Source: Vibrio superstes
GTDB taxonomy: Bacteria > Pseudomonadota > Gammaproteobacteria > Enterobacterales > Vibrionaceae
DNA length: 64,000 nucleotides
Assembly: GCF_003569005.1 (NCBI RefSeq)
Contig: NZ_BCUR01000004.1
Location: forward strand, 613,425 to 677,424
Direction: 5' to 3'
Shown: positions 1 to 7,514 of the stretch, one piece after another
How the letters are laid out: each line of letters starts with the position of its first letter
How positions within the stretch are numbered: the stretch's first letter is position 1
The notes under the pieces: generated by a model
The model's database searches: none
Told to the model about the DNA's origin: nothing
What the model saw: only the letters and a program-made list of their open reading frames with translations
Program-made: the position numbers and the translations under genes

Positions 1-18
1 CAAGACAAGGAGTTGCTG

Positions 19-852
19 ATGTTTGATCTTAATCTTGTTCGTCCATTCTTAGCGGTATATAACCTAGGGACAATCACCAAGGCCGCAGATGCTCTATCCC
101 TAACGCAACCAGCGGTGAGTTCTGCAATTAAGCGGTTTGAAACTGCGTTGGGTTATCCATTGTTTGTTCGAATGGGACGTAAGATTGAGCCAACCTCAAG
201 GGCTCATCAGCTAGCGACTCAACTTGGAGTGGCTCTTGAACTGATGGATGGTGCGGTCGCGATTGAGAGTAAAATGATTGTTTATGCTAGCTTTAATGCG
301 ATCAGTTTGCTTCCTGAGATGCCAAACGTTCAGTTAATTGAATCCCCAAGAGGTGAGGAGGATATTTTGCAAGATATTCGGTTGAACAAGGCTGACTTAG
401 TTATCGACTACAATTTGCCTCGTGATTCGGGCTTAAACTTTGAGCCCGCTTTTAGCGATGAATTAATGTTGATGTGCGATAAAGAGCATCCAGCAGTAGG
501 GGATACTATCTCCATAGAACAATATTTAGACTCTGAACATGTCACTCTGAAGCTTGTCAGAAAAAATGCTCAAATTGTTGATGTTCTAGCAGGTAAGAGC
601 TTTTCTAGAAAAGTGGCTATAGAGGTAAGCAACATTACAAACCTTATCATCGCAACTAAAGGGACTCGTTATATTTCTGCAATTCCAAAGAGTATGGTGA
701 ATGTTGCCGAAAAATTTGGAATGAAAATATTACAACCTCCCTTTCATATGCGTAAAGTTGAATTTGAATTTACGTATCATAAGAAATATCAAAATAACGC
801 AGCACACAAAGCATTACGTGACCAGTTCAGGGATCTCCTTAAGCAAGATTAG
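19..852 (+). CDS. LysR-family transcriptional regulator
   Basis: A 277-residue LysR-type regulator. Residues 1-60 hold the winged helix-turn-helix (FLAVYNLGTITKAADAL, then TQPAVSSAIKRFETALG), followed by a short effector-binding domain. The ATG at 19 is chosen because AAGGAG at 7-12 sits 6 nt upstream; a TTG at 13 would butt against that site. The effector domain is on the short side for the family (usual total 290-310). Its stop codon overlaps the stop of the convergent outer-membrane protein gene. The target is unknown; neither downstream gene is divergent from it, so the usual LysR neighbour rule gives no hint. Family call is secure, function is not. Confidence 0.85.
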   Translation: MFDLNLVRPFLAVYNLGTITKAADALSLTQPAVSSAIKRFETALGYPLFVRMGRKIEPTSRAHQLATQLGVALELMDGAVAIESKMIVYASFNAISLLPEMPNVQLIESPRGEEDILQDIRLNKADLVIDYNLPRDSGLNFEPAFSDELMLMCDKEHPAVGDTISIEQYLDSEHVTLKLVRKNAQIVDVLAGKSFSRKVAIEVSNITNLIIATKGTRYISAIPKSMVNVAEKFGMKILQPPFHMRKVEFEFTYHKKYQNNAAHKALRDQFRDLLKQD

Positions 853-1529
853 AAATCAAAGGTGAGACCAAACTCAATAGTATCTTCTCTCTCTTCAAAG
901 TATGTGTACGTCACTGATGGCCTTAGCTGTTTGATGTTCAAAAATAAGATCATTTCGTGATAGTTTAGGTCTGTTTTTCCTGTACTAATATTGATGCCAT
1001 TCTGTGTACCATTCCATGTATTATTGCTAAAGCCTATTTCATGGTTGAACTTATACAGGAGATCAAAGTATTGAATTGGACTCCAGATAACCCCAGCTGA
1101 GTAGTCTATTGAATTTGATGGGATGTAAGTAAGGCATGTGCTACTGAGGCAGTAGTCACTTTCAAACTTGTAGTTGTAATTTATATCACCAATGGCAGTC
1201 CAGTTCTGGCTCAGAACCTTAGCTGTAAAAATACCGGTAGAGATTTTATATTCACTGACCTTAAAACTATTCTCGGTATAGTAAGTATCTCCTTTCCAGA
1301 CAGAGTAACCAGCGCCAACCTCCCAGTTAATATCTGTATCGATATCACCAAATACACGCAAGTCTTCAGTGATGTAATAATTGGCATCAAGAGTTGTAAC
1401 AGTATTGCCATTTTGCTGAGAAAAACTGATCCCAAAGATATCAGTAAATTTTGCTATGGTATCTACCAAAGTAGACTCAGCAAGAGCATTGGCAGAGAAG
1501 AAAAGAGAAAGAATGGCTAGGCGACGCAT
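849..1529 (-). CDS. Predicted beta-barrel outer-membrane protein
   Basis: A 226-residue protein with a clear Sec signal peptide (MRRLAILSLFFSANALA, cleavage before ES). The rest shows alternating polar/aromatic residues typical of amphipathic beta strands and ends in Phe (FGLTFDF), the usual C-terminal signal for the BAM machinery. Two close cysteines (CLSSTC) could form a periplasmic or loop disulfide. I do not recognise a named family; size suggests an 8-10 strand barrel. It lies downstream of, and on the same strand as, the repeat protein gene (83-bp gap containing a hairpin), so the two may be partly co-transcribed. Exact role unknown. Confidence 0.7.
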   Translation of the reverse strand: MRRLAILSLFFSANALAESTLVDTIAKFTDIFGISFSQQNGNTVTTLDANYYITEDLRVFGDIDTDINWEVGAGYSVWKGDTYYTENSFKVSEYKISTGIFTAKVLSQNWTAIGDINYNYKFESDYCLSSTCLTYIPSNSIDYSAGVIWSPIQYFDLLYKFNHEIGFSNNTWNGTQNGINISTGKTDLNYHEMILFLNIKQLRPSVTYTYFEEREDTIEFGLTFDF

Positions 1530-1561
1530 AAGCCCTCCAAAATCGGTTTACTCAAGAAAGT

Positions 1562-1583
1562 AATCCCCTCTGTTGAGGGGATT
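1562..1583 (-). terminator. Hairpin between repeat-protein gene and OMP gene
   Basis: AATCCCCTC, a TGTT loop, then GAGGGGATT form a perfect 9-bp stem. On the minus strand it follows the stop of the repeat-protein gene and is followed by TTACTTTCTTG, a poor T-run. It could be a weak terminator or attenuator limiting read-through into the outer-membrane protein gene. Confidence 0.55.
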
Positions 1584-1612
1584 AATAGGCTTAATTCAGA
1601 AGTCGTTGGGAG

Positions 1613-3550
1613 TTACTTTTTAAGAGCCGATAGGCGATTTTGTACCTTAGCTTTTACTTGGTTAAGTTTGTTTTGGTCGATGTTTTGCATCTTAGAGCGG
1701 TCAATATTTTGAATCGCATTTTGAGCTGATTTCTTATCAACAGGAGTTACTACACCGTTGTCGTTGATGCGGAAGAAACTGTAGCCACTATCGTCATTGT
1801 GTCTTACTGCTACTACTGCACCATTTGGTGTTTCTTGTACTTTTGCAGAGTACTTATGACCTTGAGTGCTATCGTATTTATTGATGATTAGTGTGCCGTC
1901 TTTGTATTCGATATCAGCAACTTCTTCACCGTTTACAACTAGAATTGCTTCTCCGTTGCCACGATAATCTGCAATTTGGATATGAGTGTTGTCGTAGTCG
2001 TTGTCACCATCGAATTCAGGTAGGTGGTCGATAGGTGGAGTCATTTCGAAGTCACCGTCGATAAAGTCAGGGTTCATAGGTTGCCCCTCTGGACCTTGGC
2101 CGATATCACCGCCTTTAATAAAACCATATTCAGGTGACCACTTGCCTACAACCTCACCGTTAATGCGAACATTTTTAGTGTTAGGGTTGTATTGAAGAGT
2201 ATTGTCATTGGTACCGGTTAGAACGAGCTTTTTCCCATTCTTCTCGAAAGTGGCAATAACTTCATTGTCATTGTTGCGGATGTCACCACGCTCTAGGCTG
2301 ACGTAAGCGATTTGCTCACCGTCTACAAAAATGGTTTTGTCGCCATTTGGCGATTCGGTAATTCCAACGCGAGCATTAGGGCTAGAAGGAGATACTTCAA
2401 TAGGGTTAATAGGTTGACCTTCAGGACCTTGACCAATATCACCGCCTTTAACAAAGCCATATTCAGGTGACCACTTACCTACAACCTCACCGTTAATGCG
2501 AACATTTTTAGTGTTAGGGTTGTACTGAAGAGTATTGTCATTGGCACCAGTTAGAACGAGTTTGTTCCCTTTCTTATCGAAAGTAGCAATAACTTCATTG
2601 TCATTGTTGCGGATGTCACCGCGCTCTAGGCTGATGTAAGCGATTTGCTCACCGTCTACAAAAATGGTTTTGTCGCCATTTGGAGATTCGGTAATTCCAA
2701 CGCGAGCATTAGGGCTAGAAGGAGAGACTTCGATAGGGTTAACTGGGCTATCGAACACAGGAAGGTGAGCGATAGGTGGAGTCATTTCGAAGTCACCGTC
2801 GATAAAGTCAGGGTGCATAGGTTGACCTTCAGGACCTTGACCAATATCACCGCCTTTAACAAAGCCATATTCAGGTGACCACTTACCTACAACCTCACCG
2901 TTAATGCGAACATTTTTAGTGTTAGGGTTGTACTGAAGAGTATTGTCGTTGGCACCAGTTAGAACGAGTTTGTTCCCTTTCTTATCGAAAGTAGCAATAA
3001 CTTCATTGTCGTTGTTGCGGATGTCACCGCGCTCTAGGCTTACGTACGCAATTTGCTCACCATCTACAAAAATGGTTTTGTCACCATTTGGAGATTCAGT
3101 AATCCCAACACGAGAGTTAGGGTTAGAAGGAGAGACTTCGATAGGTCTTACTGGCGAATCAAGTTGAGGTAAATCATTGTCTGGCTGTGCTTCAATTGGA
3201 TTTGAGTTCACTGGTATATCTGGAAGATCTTCCGTGCTATTGCCACCAGAAGAACTAGAGCTTAGAAGTCCTGCAACTAGCACCGCAGATGCCGTACCAA
3301 CAGCAGCCCATGTTCCATTCGATTGTTGTTCATAAACAACGTCATCGATCACAGCAATATCACCTGGTTGGGCATCAGCGTATTTTGTGACTAGTTGAGC
3401 TTGAACAGATGCGTCAATGTCACGCATCTGCTGATCAATGAGTTCGTGCGTAGCAGCGTTTGCTGCCTGGATATCAACTTTGGTTGATGAAGCGAATGCG
3501 TGAGTAGAAAGTGCTGTTGAAATGGTAAGAGCTAAAATGCTTGCTTTCAT
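1613..3550 (-). CDS. Secreted protein with three near-identical 109-residue repeats
   Basis: A 645-residue protein with a signal peptide (first 20 residues, ending THAFA). Residues 22-80 form a helical/charged region. Residues 84-103 are a hydrophobic stretch followed by a Ser/Gly run (LLSSSSSGG), perhaps a membrane anchor or flexible hinge. Three repeats of 109 residues follow at about 136-244, 272-380 and 383-491, each from PIEVSPS to GPEGQP. A linker containing PDFIDGDFEMTPPI follows repeats 1 and 3 but is missing after repeat 2. A divergent related module (VNGEEVADIEYKDGTLI) occupies 525-600, and the C-terminus is a basic helix rich in Gln, Asn and Lys. Repeats look beta-rich, as in surface or adhesin-like proteins. 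No named family recognised. Confidence 0.75.
   Translation of the reverse strand: MKASILALTISTALSTHAFASSTKVDIQAANAATHELIDQQMRDIDASVQAQLVTKYADAQPGDIAVIDDVVYEQQSNGTWAAVGTASAVLVAGLLSSSSSGGNSTEDLPDIPVNSNPIEAQPDNDLPQLDSPVRPIEVSPSNPNSRVGITESPNGDKTIFVDGEQIAYVSLERGDIRNNDNEVIATFDKKGNKLVLTGANDNTLQYNPNTKNVRINGEVVGKWSPEYGFVKGGDIGQGPEGQPMHPDFIDGDFEMTPPIAHLPVFDSPVNPIEVSPSSPNARVGITESPNGDKTIFVDGEQIAYISLERGDIRNNDNEVIATFDKKGNKLVLTGANDNTLQYNPNTKNVRINGEVVGKWSPEYGFVKGGDIGQGPEGQPINPIEVSPSSPNARVGITESPNGDKTIFVDGEQIAYVSLERGDIRNNDNEVIATFEKNGKKLVLTGTNDNTLQYNPNTKNVRINGEVVGKWSPEYGFIKGGDIGQGPEGQPMNPDFIDGDFEMTPPIDHLPEFDGDNDYDNTHIQIADYRGNGEAILVVNGEEVADIEYKDGTLIINKYDSTQGHKYSAKVQETPNGAVVAVRHNDDSGYSFFRINDNGVVTPVDKKSAQNAIQNIDRSKMQNIDQNKLNQVKAKVQNRLSALKK
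2078..3145 (-). repeat. Three tandem 327-bp coding repeats
   Basis: The coding repeats lie at 2819-3145, 2411-2737 and 2078-2404. Copies 1 and 2 differ by only scattered single bases over long stretches, for example in the segment encoding the VVGKWSPEYGF block. Copy 3 is more diverged. The spacing is 408 bp between copies 1 and 2 but 333 bp between 2 and 3, because the linker is absent there. This suggests recent duplication or deletion by homologous recombination. Confidence 0.9.
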
Positions 3551-3872
3551 GTTTGTATCTCATACTGTTGATAATGTAGCGCCCTGCTTTGAATGCCTCC
3601 TGGCTATGGGATGAATTATGTACAGTAGAGTTGGAGGCAACAATAATGTGCACTAAAGCTCCCTTATTAATGATATTTATAATGAACGGCGGTTCATGGA
3701 TTTATCTTGAGAGTGCGGTTTGATTTAGCCTATGTTCATAAAGGCTTTCTTTGTATTTCCAGCTTTTGAAATACTGCCTGTAACTAAATGTGTATTTCTT
3801 CGGTTTAATATAGAGTTATGAGTAACTATTCTTTTTAAACTAGGTAACACCAAGTATGTAGAGGCTATATAA
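3551..3872. promoter_or_regulatory. Divergent intergenic region, 322 bp
   Basis: No gene is visible. The region must hold the minus-strand promoter of the repeat-protein gene and the plus-strand promoter of the TatD-type gene. Sequence is AT-rich with no convincing -35/-10 pair, strong dyad or RNA motif that I can defend. Confidence 0.4.
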
Positions 3873-4649
3873 ATGTGGTTTGACACTCATTGCCATCTGG
3901 ATTTTTCAGAATTTTCAACCAATGCAGAGAAGTATTTAGCGTTATTCGAACAGCATAAAGTTGCACGGTTTTTTGTTCCTAGTATCGGCCCTGAAAACTG
4001 GCAACAAGTACTGCAGATGGCAGGTAATGATGCTTATTCCGTCGGGTTAGGCATTCACCCTTGCTTTCTTGATGAGTACGTTCGAAGTAACACGCTACAA
4101 GTACAGCTAGATCGTTTATTCGAGTTAGCGCATAGCAATCAAGATGTTATCTCCGCTATTGGGGAGTGTGGCCTTGATAAGCGCATTGATACTTCTATTG
4201 ACGTGCAGCTGTCCACCTTCACTGCGCAAATCGACCTCGCAGAACAATTACGCCTCCCGTTAGTGATTCATTCTGTTCAACAACATCACCTTATCCATCA
4301 ATGCTTGAGGAATAAGGTCAGAGATAATCTTGGTGTTGTTCATGGGTTTAGCGGTAACTATCAACAAGCAAAGATGTTGGTGGATCTCGGCTTAAAAATC
4401 GGGGTTGGGGGTGTGATTACTTGGCCAACTGCACAAAAAACACGCGAAGCAATAGCAAAGCTACCTCTAGATAGTATTGTATTAGAGACGGACGCACCTG
4501 ATATGAGGATTTCGGGACAGCAGCATTATCCTAACTCGCCTCATTTTATTCCCTTAATATTTAATCGCTTAGTTGAAATTAGGTCAGAAACCTCACCTAT
4601 AATTGCTGAGGAAATATGGAAAAATAGCATTTATCTTTTTTCACGTTAG
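3873..4649 (+). CDS. yjjV: TatD-family metal-dependent hydrolase (YjjV-like)
   Basis: A 258-residue TatD-type hydrolase or nuclease, a TIM-barrel enzyme with a two-metal centre. Visible metal/active-site motifs in order: DTHCHLD near the N-terminus, GLGIHPCF, AIGECGLD, VIHSV, VVHGFSG and the C-terminal LETDAPDM. All the His/Asp/Glu ligands expected in the family are present. AGAGG lies about 8 nt before the ATG. In E. coli yjjV is also a neighbour of the deo operon, and the position here, just before nupC and deoCABD, supports YjjV over TatD or YcfH. Substrate in the cell is uncertain; deoxyribonuclease activity is known for relatives. Confidence 0.85.
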   Translation: MWFDTHCHLDFSEFSTNAEKYLALFEQHKVARFFVPSIGPENWQQVLQMAGNDAYSVGLGIHPCFLDEYVRSNTLQVQLDRLFELAHSNQDVISAIGECGLDKRIDTSIDVQLSTFTAQIDLAEQLRLPLVIHSVQQHHLIHQCLRNKVRDNLGVVHGFSGNYQQAKMLVDLGLKIGVGGVITWPTAQKTREAIAKLPLDSIVLETDAPDMRISGQQHYPNSPHFIPLIFNRLVEIRSETSPIIAEEIWKNSIYLFSR

Positions 4650-4690
4650 TTTCATTCAGATACAACAAATGTCATTATTGATTTTCGTTT

Positions 4691-4706
4691 TGTGATCGTG
4701 ATCAAT
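4691..4706 (+). promoter_or_regulatory. Distal CRP-like site upstream of nupC
   Basis: TGTGATCGTGATCAAT matches TGTGA-N6-TCACA in the full left half and three of five right-half positions. Its centre is 53 bp upstream of the proximal CRP-like site, the same spacing as the two CRP sites of E. coli deoP2. Confidence 0.55.
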
Positions 4707-4710
4707 ATTA

Positions 4711-4726
4711 AGGTAAACGTTTGCGT
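4711..4726 (+). promoter_or_regulatory. LacI-family operator (CytR/PurR type) upstream of nupC
   Basis: AGGTAAACGTTTGCGT matches the PurR-type consensus ACGCAAACGTTTGCGT at 14 of 16 positions and has the central CpG typical of LacI-family operators. It lies between two CRP-like sites. That layout, together with the nucleoside transporter gene, favours CytR, but PurR cannot be excluded. Confidence 0.55.
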
Positions 4727-4740
4727 ATAGAATCTCGCGC

Positions 4741-4785
4741 AAATGTGACCGGTGACCAGTTTTACTGTTTTTTGAACTGTATAAT
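4741..4785 (+). promoter_or_regulatory. Proximal CRP-like site and -10 of nupC promoter
   Basis: AAATGTGA at 4741-4748 is a perfect left CRP half-site; the right half (ACCAGTTT) is degenerate. TATAAT at 4780-4785 is a perfect -10. With transcription starting near 4792 the CRP centre falls near -41, a class II position, which would explain the lack of a good -35 box. Start site is inferred. Confidence 0.55.
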
Positions 4786-4851
4786 CGCCGACGTTTTAGA
4801 CACTTTTTACACTCTTTTTTTGAACATTTTAGAATAAGGAAGCCATAAACT

Positions 4852-6096
4852 ATGAGCCTGTTTATGAGCATAGTAGGTATGCTGGTACTGATTTTAATCG
4901 CAGTACTACTATCAGATAACCGTAAAGCAATTAACGTTCGTACCGTAGCTGGTGCATTTGCAATCCAATTCGCATTGGGTGCATTCGTACTTTACGTACC
5001 TTGGGGTAAAGACCTTCTGAAAAGCGTTTCAGATGGTGTTTCAAGTGTAATTAACTATGGTGCTGACGGTACTGGTTTCCTTTTCGGAAACTTAGTTAAC
5101 TTCTCAGTAGACGGCATTGGCTTCATCTTTGCTTTCCAAGTTCTACCAACACTAATCTTCTTCTCTGCACTAATCTCAGTACTTTACTACTTGGGTGTTA
5201 TGCAGTGGGTTATCCGCATTCTTGGTGGTGGCCTTCAGAAAGCTCTTGGTACTTCTCGCGCGGAATCAATGTCTGCAGCGGCTAACATCTTTGTTGGCCA
5301 AACAGAAGCACCTCTAGTAGTACGTCCATTCGTTCCTCGTATGACTCAGTCTGAGCTATTCGCTGTAATGTGTGGTGGTCTAGCTTCTATCGCTGGTGGT
5401 GTACTAGCGGGTTACGCTTCAATGGGCGTGCCAATTGAATACCTAGTAGCTGCATCATTTATGGCTGCACCGGGTGGTCTACTATTCGCTAAAATCATCA
5501 AGCCAGAAACTGACGAGCCTATCGATCAACTTTCTGACATGAATGCAGAAGGCGAAGATAAGCCTGCAAACGTTATCGATGCGGCAGCTGGCGGTGCATC
5601 TGCTGGTCTAAGCCTTGCGCTTAACGTTGGTGCAATGCTAATCGCATTCATCGGTCTTATCGCGCTAATCAACGGCCTACTAGGCGGCGTTGGCGGCTGG
5701 TTTGGCTTCGAAGGTCTAACTCTAGAAATGCTTCTAGGTTGGTTGTTCGCTCCTCTTGCATTCCTAATCGGTGTTCCTTGGAACGAAGCGGTTGTTGCAG
5801 GTGAGTTCATCGGTCTTAAGACTGTAGCTAACGAATTCGTAGCATACGCTAACTTTGCACCTTACCTAGGTGAAGCGGCTCCAGTGGTACTGAGCGAGAA
5901 GACTAAAGCAATCATCTCATTTGCATTGTGTGGTTTTGCTAACCTTTCTTCTATCGCTATCCTATTGGGTGGCCTAGGTAGTATTGCTCCTAAGCGTCGT
6001 GGTGATATCGCGCGCATGGGTATCAAAGCTGTTGTAGCGGGTACTCTATCGAACCTAATGGCAGCAACTATCGCTGGTTTCTTCTTGTCTTTCTAA
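4852..6096 (+). CDS. nupC: Concentrative nucleoside transporter NupC
   Basis: A 414-residue inner-membrane CNT-family symporter that brings nucleosides in with sodium or protons. It resembles the structurally known V. cholerae CNT along nearly its whole length. Nucleoside-binding motifs are visible: GQTEAP (149-154), PWNEA (309-313) and FANLSS (362-367). Multiple hydrophobic segments and the family length fit. AAGGA lies about 11 nt before the ATG. The promoter carries a CRP/CytR-type layout, and the transporter precedes the deo catabolic genes that use its substrates. A strong terminator follows. Ion specificity is taken from the Vibrio relative, not shown by the sequence. Confidence 0.95.
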   Translation: MSLFMSIVGMLVLILIAVLLSDNRKAINVRTVAGAFAIQFALGAFVLYVPWGKDLLKSVSDGVSSVINYGADGTGFLFGNLVNFSVDGIGFIFAFQVLPTLIFFSALISVLYYLGVMQWVIRILGGGLQKALGTSRAESMSAAANIFVGQTEAPLVVRPFVPRMTQSELFAVMCGGLASIAGGVLAGYASMGVPIEYLVAASFMAAPGGLLFAKIIKPETDEPIDQLSDMNAEGEDKPANVIDAAAGGASAGLSLALNVGAMLIAFIGLIALINGLLGGVGGWFGFEGLTLEMLLGWLFAPLAFLIGVPWNEAVVAGEFIGLKTVANEFVAYANFAPYLGEAAPVVLSEKTKAIISFALCGFANLSSIAILLGGLGSIAPKRRGDIARMGIKAVVAGTLSNLMAATIAGFFLSF

Positions 6097-6120
6097 GACT
6101 CTAGAAACAAACCTTTTAAA

Positions 6121-6156
6121 ACGCCCTAGTGAGTTTCACTAGGGCGTTTTTGTTTT
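6121..6156 (+). terminator. Rho-independent terminator of nupC
   Basis: ACGCCCTAGTG pairs perfectly with CACTAGGGCGT across a 5-nt loop and is followed by a T-rich tail (TTTTTGTTTTT). Confidence 0.9.
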
Positions 6157-6195
6157 TACACAATAGGCTAGAACTTCATCACTTTTTTTTGAGAT

Positions 6196-6250
6196 GCAAA
6201 CCGTTTGCTTTCATCACAAATGCAACATTGATCATACTTCGCACTATACT
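6196..6250 (+). promoter_or_regulatory. Putative CytR-type sites and -10 upstream of xapX
   Basis: GCAAACCGTTTGC (6196-6208) is a 13-bp odd palindrome of LacI-family type. AATGCAAC (6219-6226) is the exact reverse complement of the CytR octamer GTTGCATT, and a TCACA half-site lies just before it. TATACT at 6245-6250 is a plausible -10. These are motif matches only. Confidence 0.4.
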
Positions 6251-6282
6251 AAGCATCGAAGTTAACAAGATGGATGAAGATC

Positions 6283-6453
6283 ATGAATGAAGTTTTGCTA
6301 GCCGTATTTGCAGGCTTTGCAGTAGGGATATTGTTCTCTGCTTTGAAGCTGCCCATCCCAGCACCACCAGTATTGTCTGGTGTTATGGGAATCGTAGGTG
6401 TATACCTTGGTGGACACTTCTATCAATGGTTGATAGAAAGGTTTTTTCAATAA
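6283..6453 (+). CDS. XapX-domain small membrane protein
   Basis: A 56-residue protein, short enough to be easily missed. It has an N-terminal hydrophobic helix (LLAVFAGFAVGILFSAL), a Pro-rich turn (KLPIPAPPVL) and a second hydrophobic segment (SGVMGIVGVYLGG), ending in QWLIERFFQ. That pattern matches the XapX family, small inner-membrane proteins of unknown biochemical role. It sits between nupC and deoC, with CytR-octamer-like sequence upstream, suggesting a link to nucleoside uptake or catabolism. GATGAAG precedes the ATG. An ATG at 6270 runs into an early stop and is not used. Confidence 0.8.
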   Translation: MNEVLLAVFAGFAVGILFSALKLPIPAPPVLSGVMGIVGVYLGGHFYQWLIERFFQ

Positions 6454-6661
6454 ATACCTACATCCGTTGTAAAATGCAACGGTCAGCGGTTTAGGATTAA
6501 AAACCGTGCGGTGACAAGGAAAGCAATTGGCATAAAGGCCAAGTCTTCAAGGAACCAAGTCCGTTCATTAAGTCTGGACGCGCATTTAATCGAGCTCTAT
6601 CTATACTGATAACGAATTCGAGAATTGCCGCCAAAACTATTTAAACTTTTCGGAGAAAAAA
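6454..6661 (+). promoter_or_regulatory. deoC leader with CytR-like dyad
   Basis: CCGTTG and CAACGG (6464-6482) flank a 7-nt centre and include AATGCAAC (6473-6480), an exact CytR octamer in reverse. CGGTTT/AAACCG at 6487-6506 forms a small hairpin. TATACT at 6602-6607 is a possible -10 without a clear -35. I found no riboswitch I recognise. Confidence 0.4.
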
Positions 6662-7438
6662 ATGAGCGAATTGAAAACTGCAGCATTACGTGCACTAAAA
6701 TTAATGGATCTAACCACTCTTAACGATGACGATACTGACCAGAAGGTTATCGATCTTTGTCATGCTGCAAAATCTGCTGTTGGAAACACAGCGGCAGTTT
6801 GTATTTACCCTCGCTTCGTCCCTATTGCGAAGAAGACATTGCGTGAGCAAGGTACACCTGATGTGAAGATCGCTACGGTGACTAACTTCCCACACGGTAA
6901 CGATGATATTGATATTGCGGTAGCAGAAACTAAAGCTGCTGTTGCTTATGGTGCGGATGAAGTGGATGTCGTATTCCCTTACCGTGCTTTAATGGCGGGC
7001 AATGCCGATGTAGGTTTTGAGCTAGTTAAACAATGTAAAGCAGCGTGTGGCGATATCTTGCTGAAAGTGATCATCGAAACTGGTGAGCTTAAAGAAGAAG
7101 CTCTAATCAAGCAGGCTTCTGAGATTTGTATCAAAGCAGGTGCTGATTTCATCAAAACCTCTACAGGTAAAGTGCCAGTAAATGCTACACCAGAATATGC
7201 ACGCATGATGCTAGAAGTCATCCGCGATATGGGTGTAGCTCAGAGCGTTGGTTTCAAACCAGCGGGTGGCGTGCGCACTGCAGACGATGCAGCTGCATAC
7301 CTAGCAATGGCCGATGAGATCCTTGGTGACTCATGGGTAGATAGCCGTCACTATCGTTTTGGTGCATCTAGTCTTCTAACTAATCTACTGAATACTTTGG
7401 AAGTAACTGACGAAAAAGCTGATCCAGCGGCTTATTAA
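6662..7438 (+). CDS. deoC: Deoxyribose-phosphate aldolase
   Basis: A 258-residue class I aldolase that cleaves 2-deoxyribose-5-phosphate to glyceraldehyde-3-phosphate and acetaldehyde in the cytoplasm, the last step of deoxynucleoside catabolism. The Schiff-base lysine is K165 in FIKTSTGK. The proton-relay lysine is K199 in VGFKPAGG, and the conserved acid is D102 in DEVDVVFP. Length equals the E. coli enzyme (259). A GGAGA Shine-Dalgarno precedes the ATG. First gene of deoCABD; gaps to deoA and beyond are short enough for one operon. Confidence 0.97.
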   Translation: MSELKTAALRALKLMDLTTLNDDDTDQKVIDLCHAAKSAVGNTAAVCIYPRFVPIAKKTLREQGTPDVKIATVTNFPHGNDDIDIAVAETKAAVAYGADEVDVVFPYRALMAGNADVGFELVKQCKAACGDILLKVIIETGELKEEALIKQASEICIKAGADFIKTSTGKVPVNATPEYARMMLEVIRDMGVAQSVGFKPAGGVRTADDAAAYLAMADEILGDSWVDSRHYRFGASSLLTNLLNTLEVTDEKADPAAY

Positions 7439-7514
7439 TCGTTATGGAAGGCTTGCGATACAGTAAGCCTTCTTCTTTCTCGAATCTAAACATTCAAAGT
7501 AAAGGTAGGGCTAT

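Noticed and set aside
2001..3167. Plus-strand reading frames opposite the repeat protein (for example 2001-2195 and 2943-3167)
   Set aside because: They are antisense to a long, signal-peptide-bearing gene with clean repeats and differ between the repeat copies.
4656..4871. 71-residue minus-strand reading frame between the TatD-type gene and nupC
   Set aside because: It lies across the nupC promoter with its CRP- and CytR-like sites, has odd Cys/Lys-rich composition and matches nothing; judged spurious.
6454..6661. Purine- or nucleoside-type riboswitch before deoC
   Set aside because: The hairpins are short and I cannot find the conserved loops of any riboswitch class; only the CytR-like dyad is kept.
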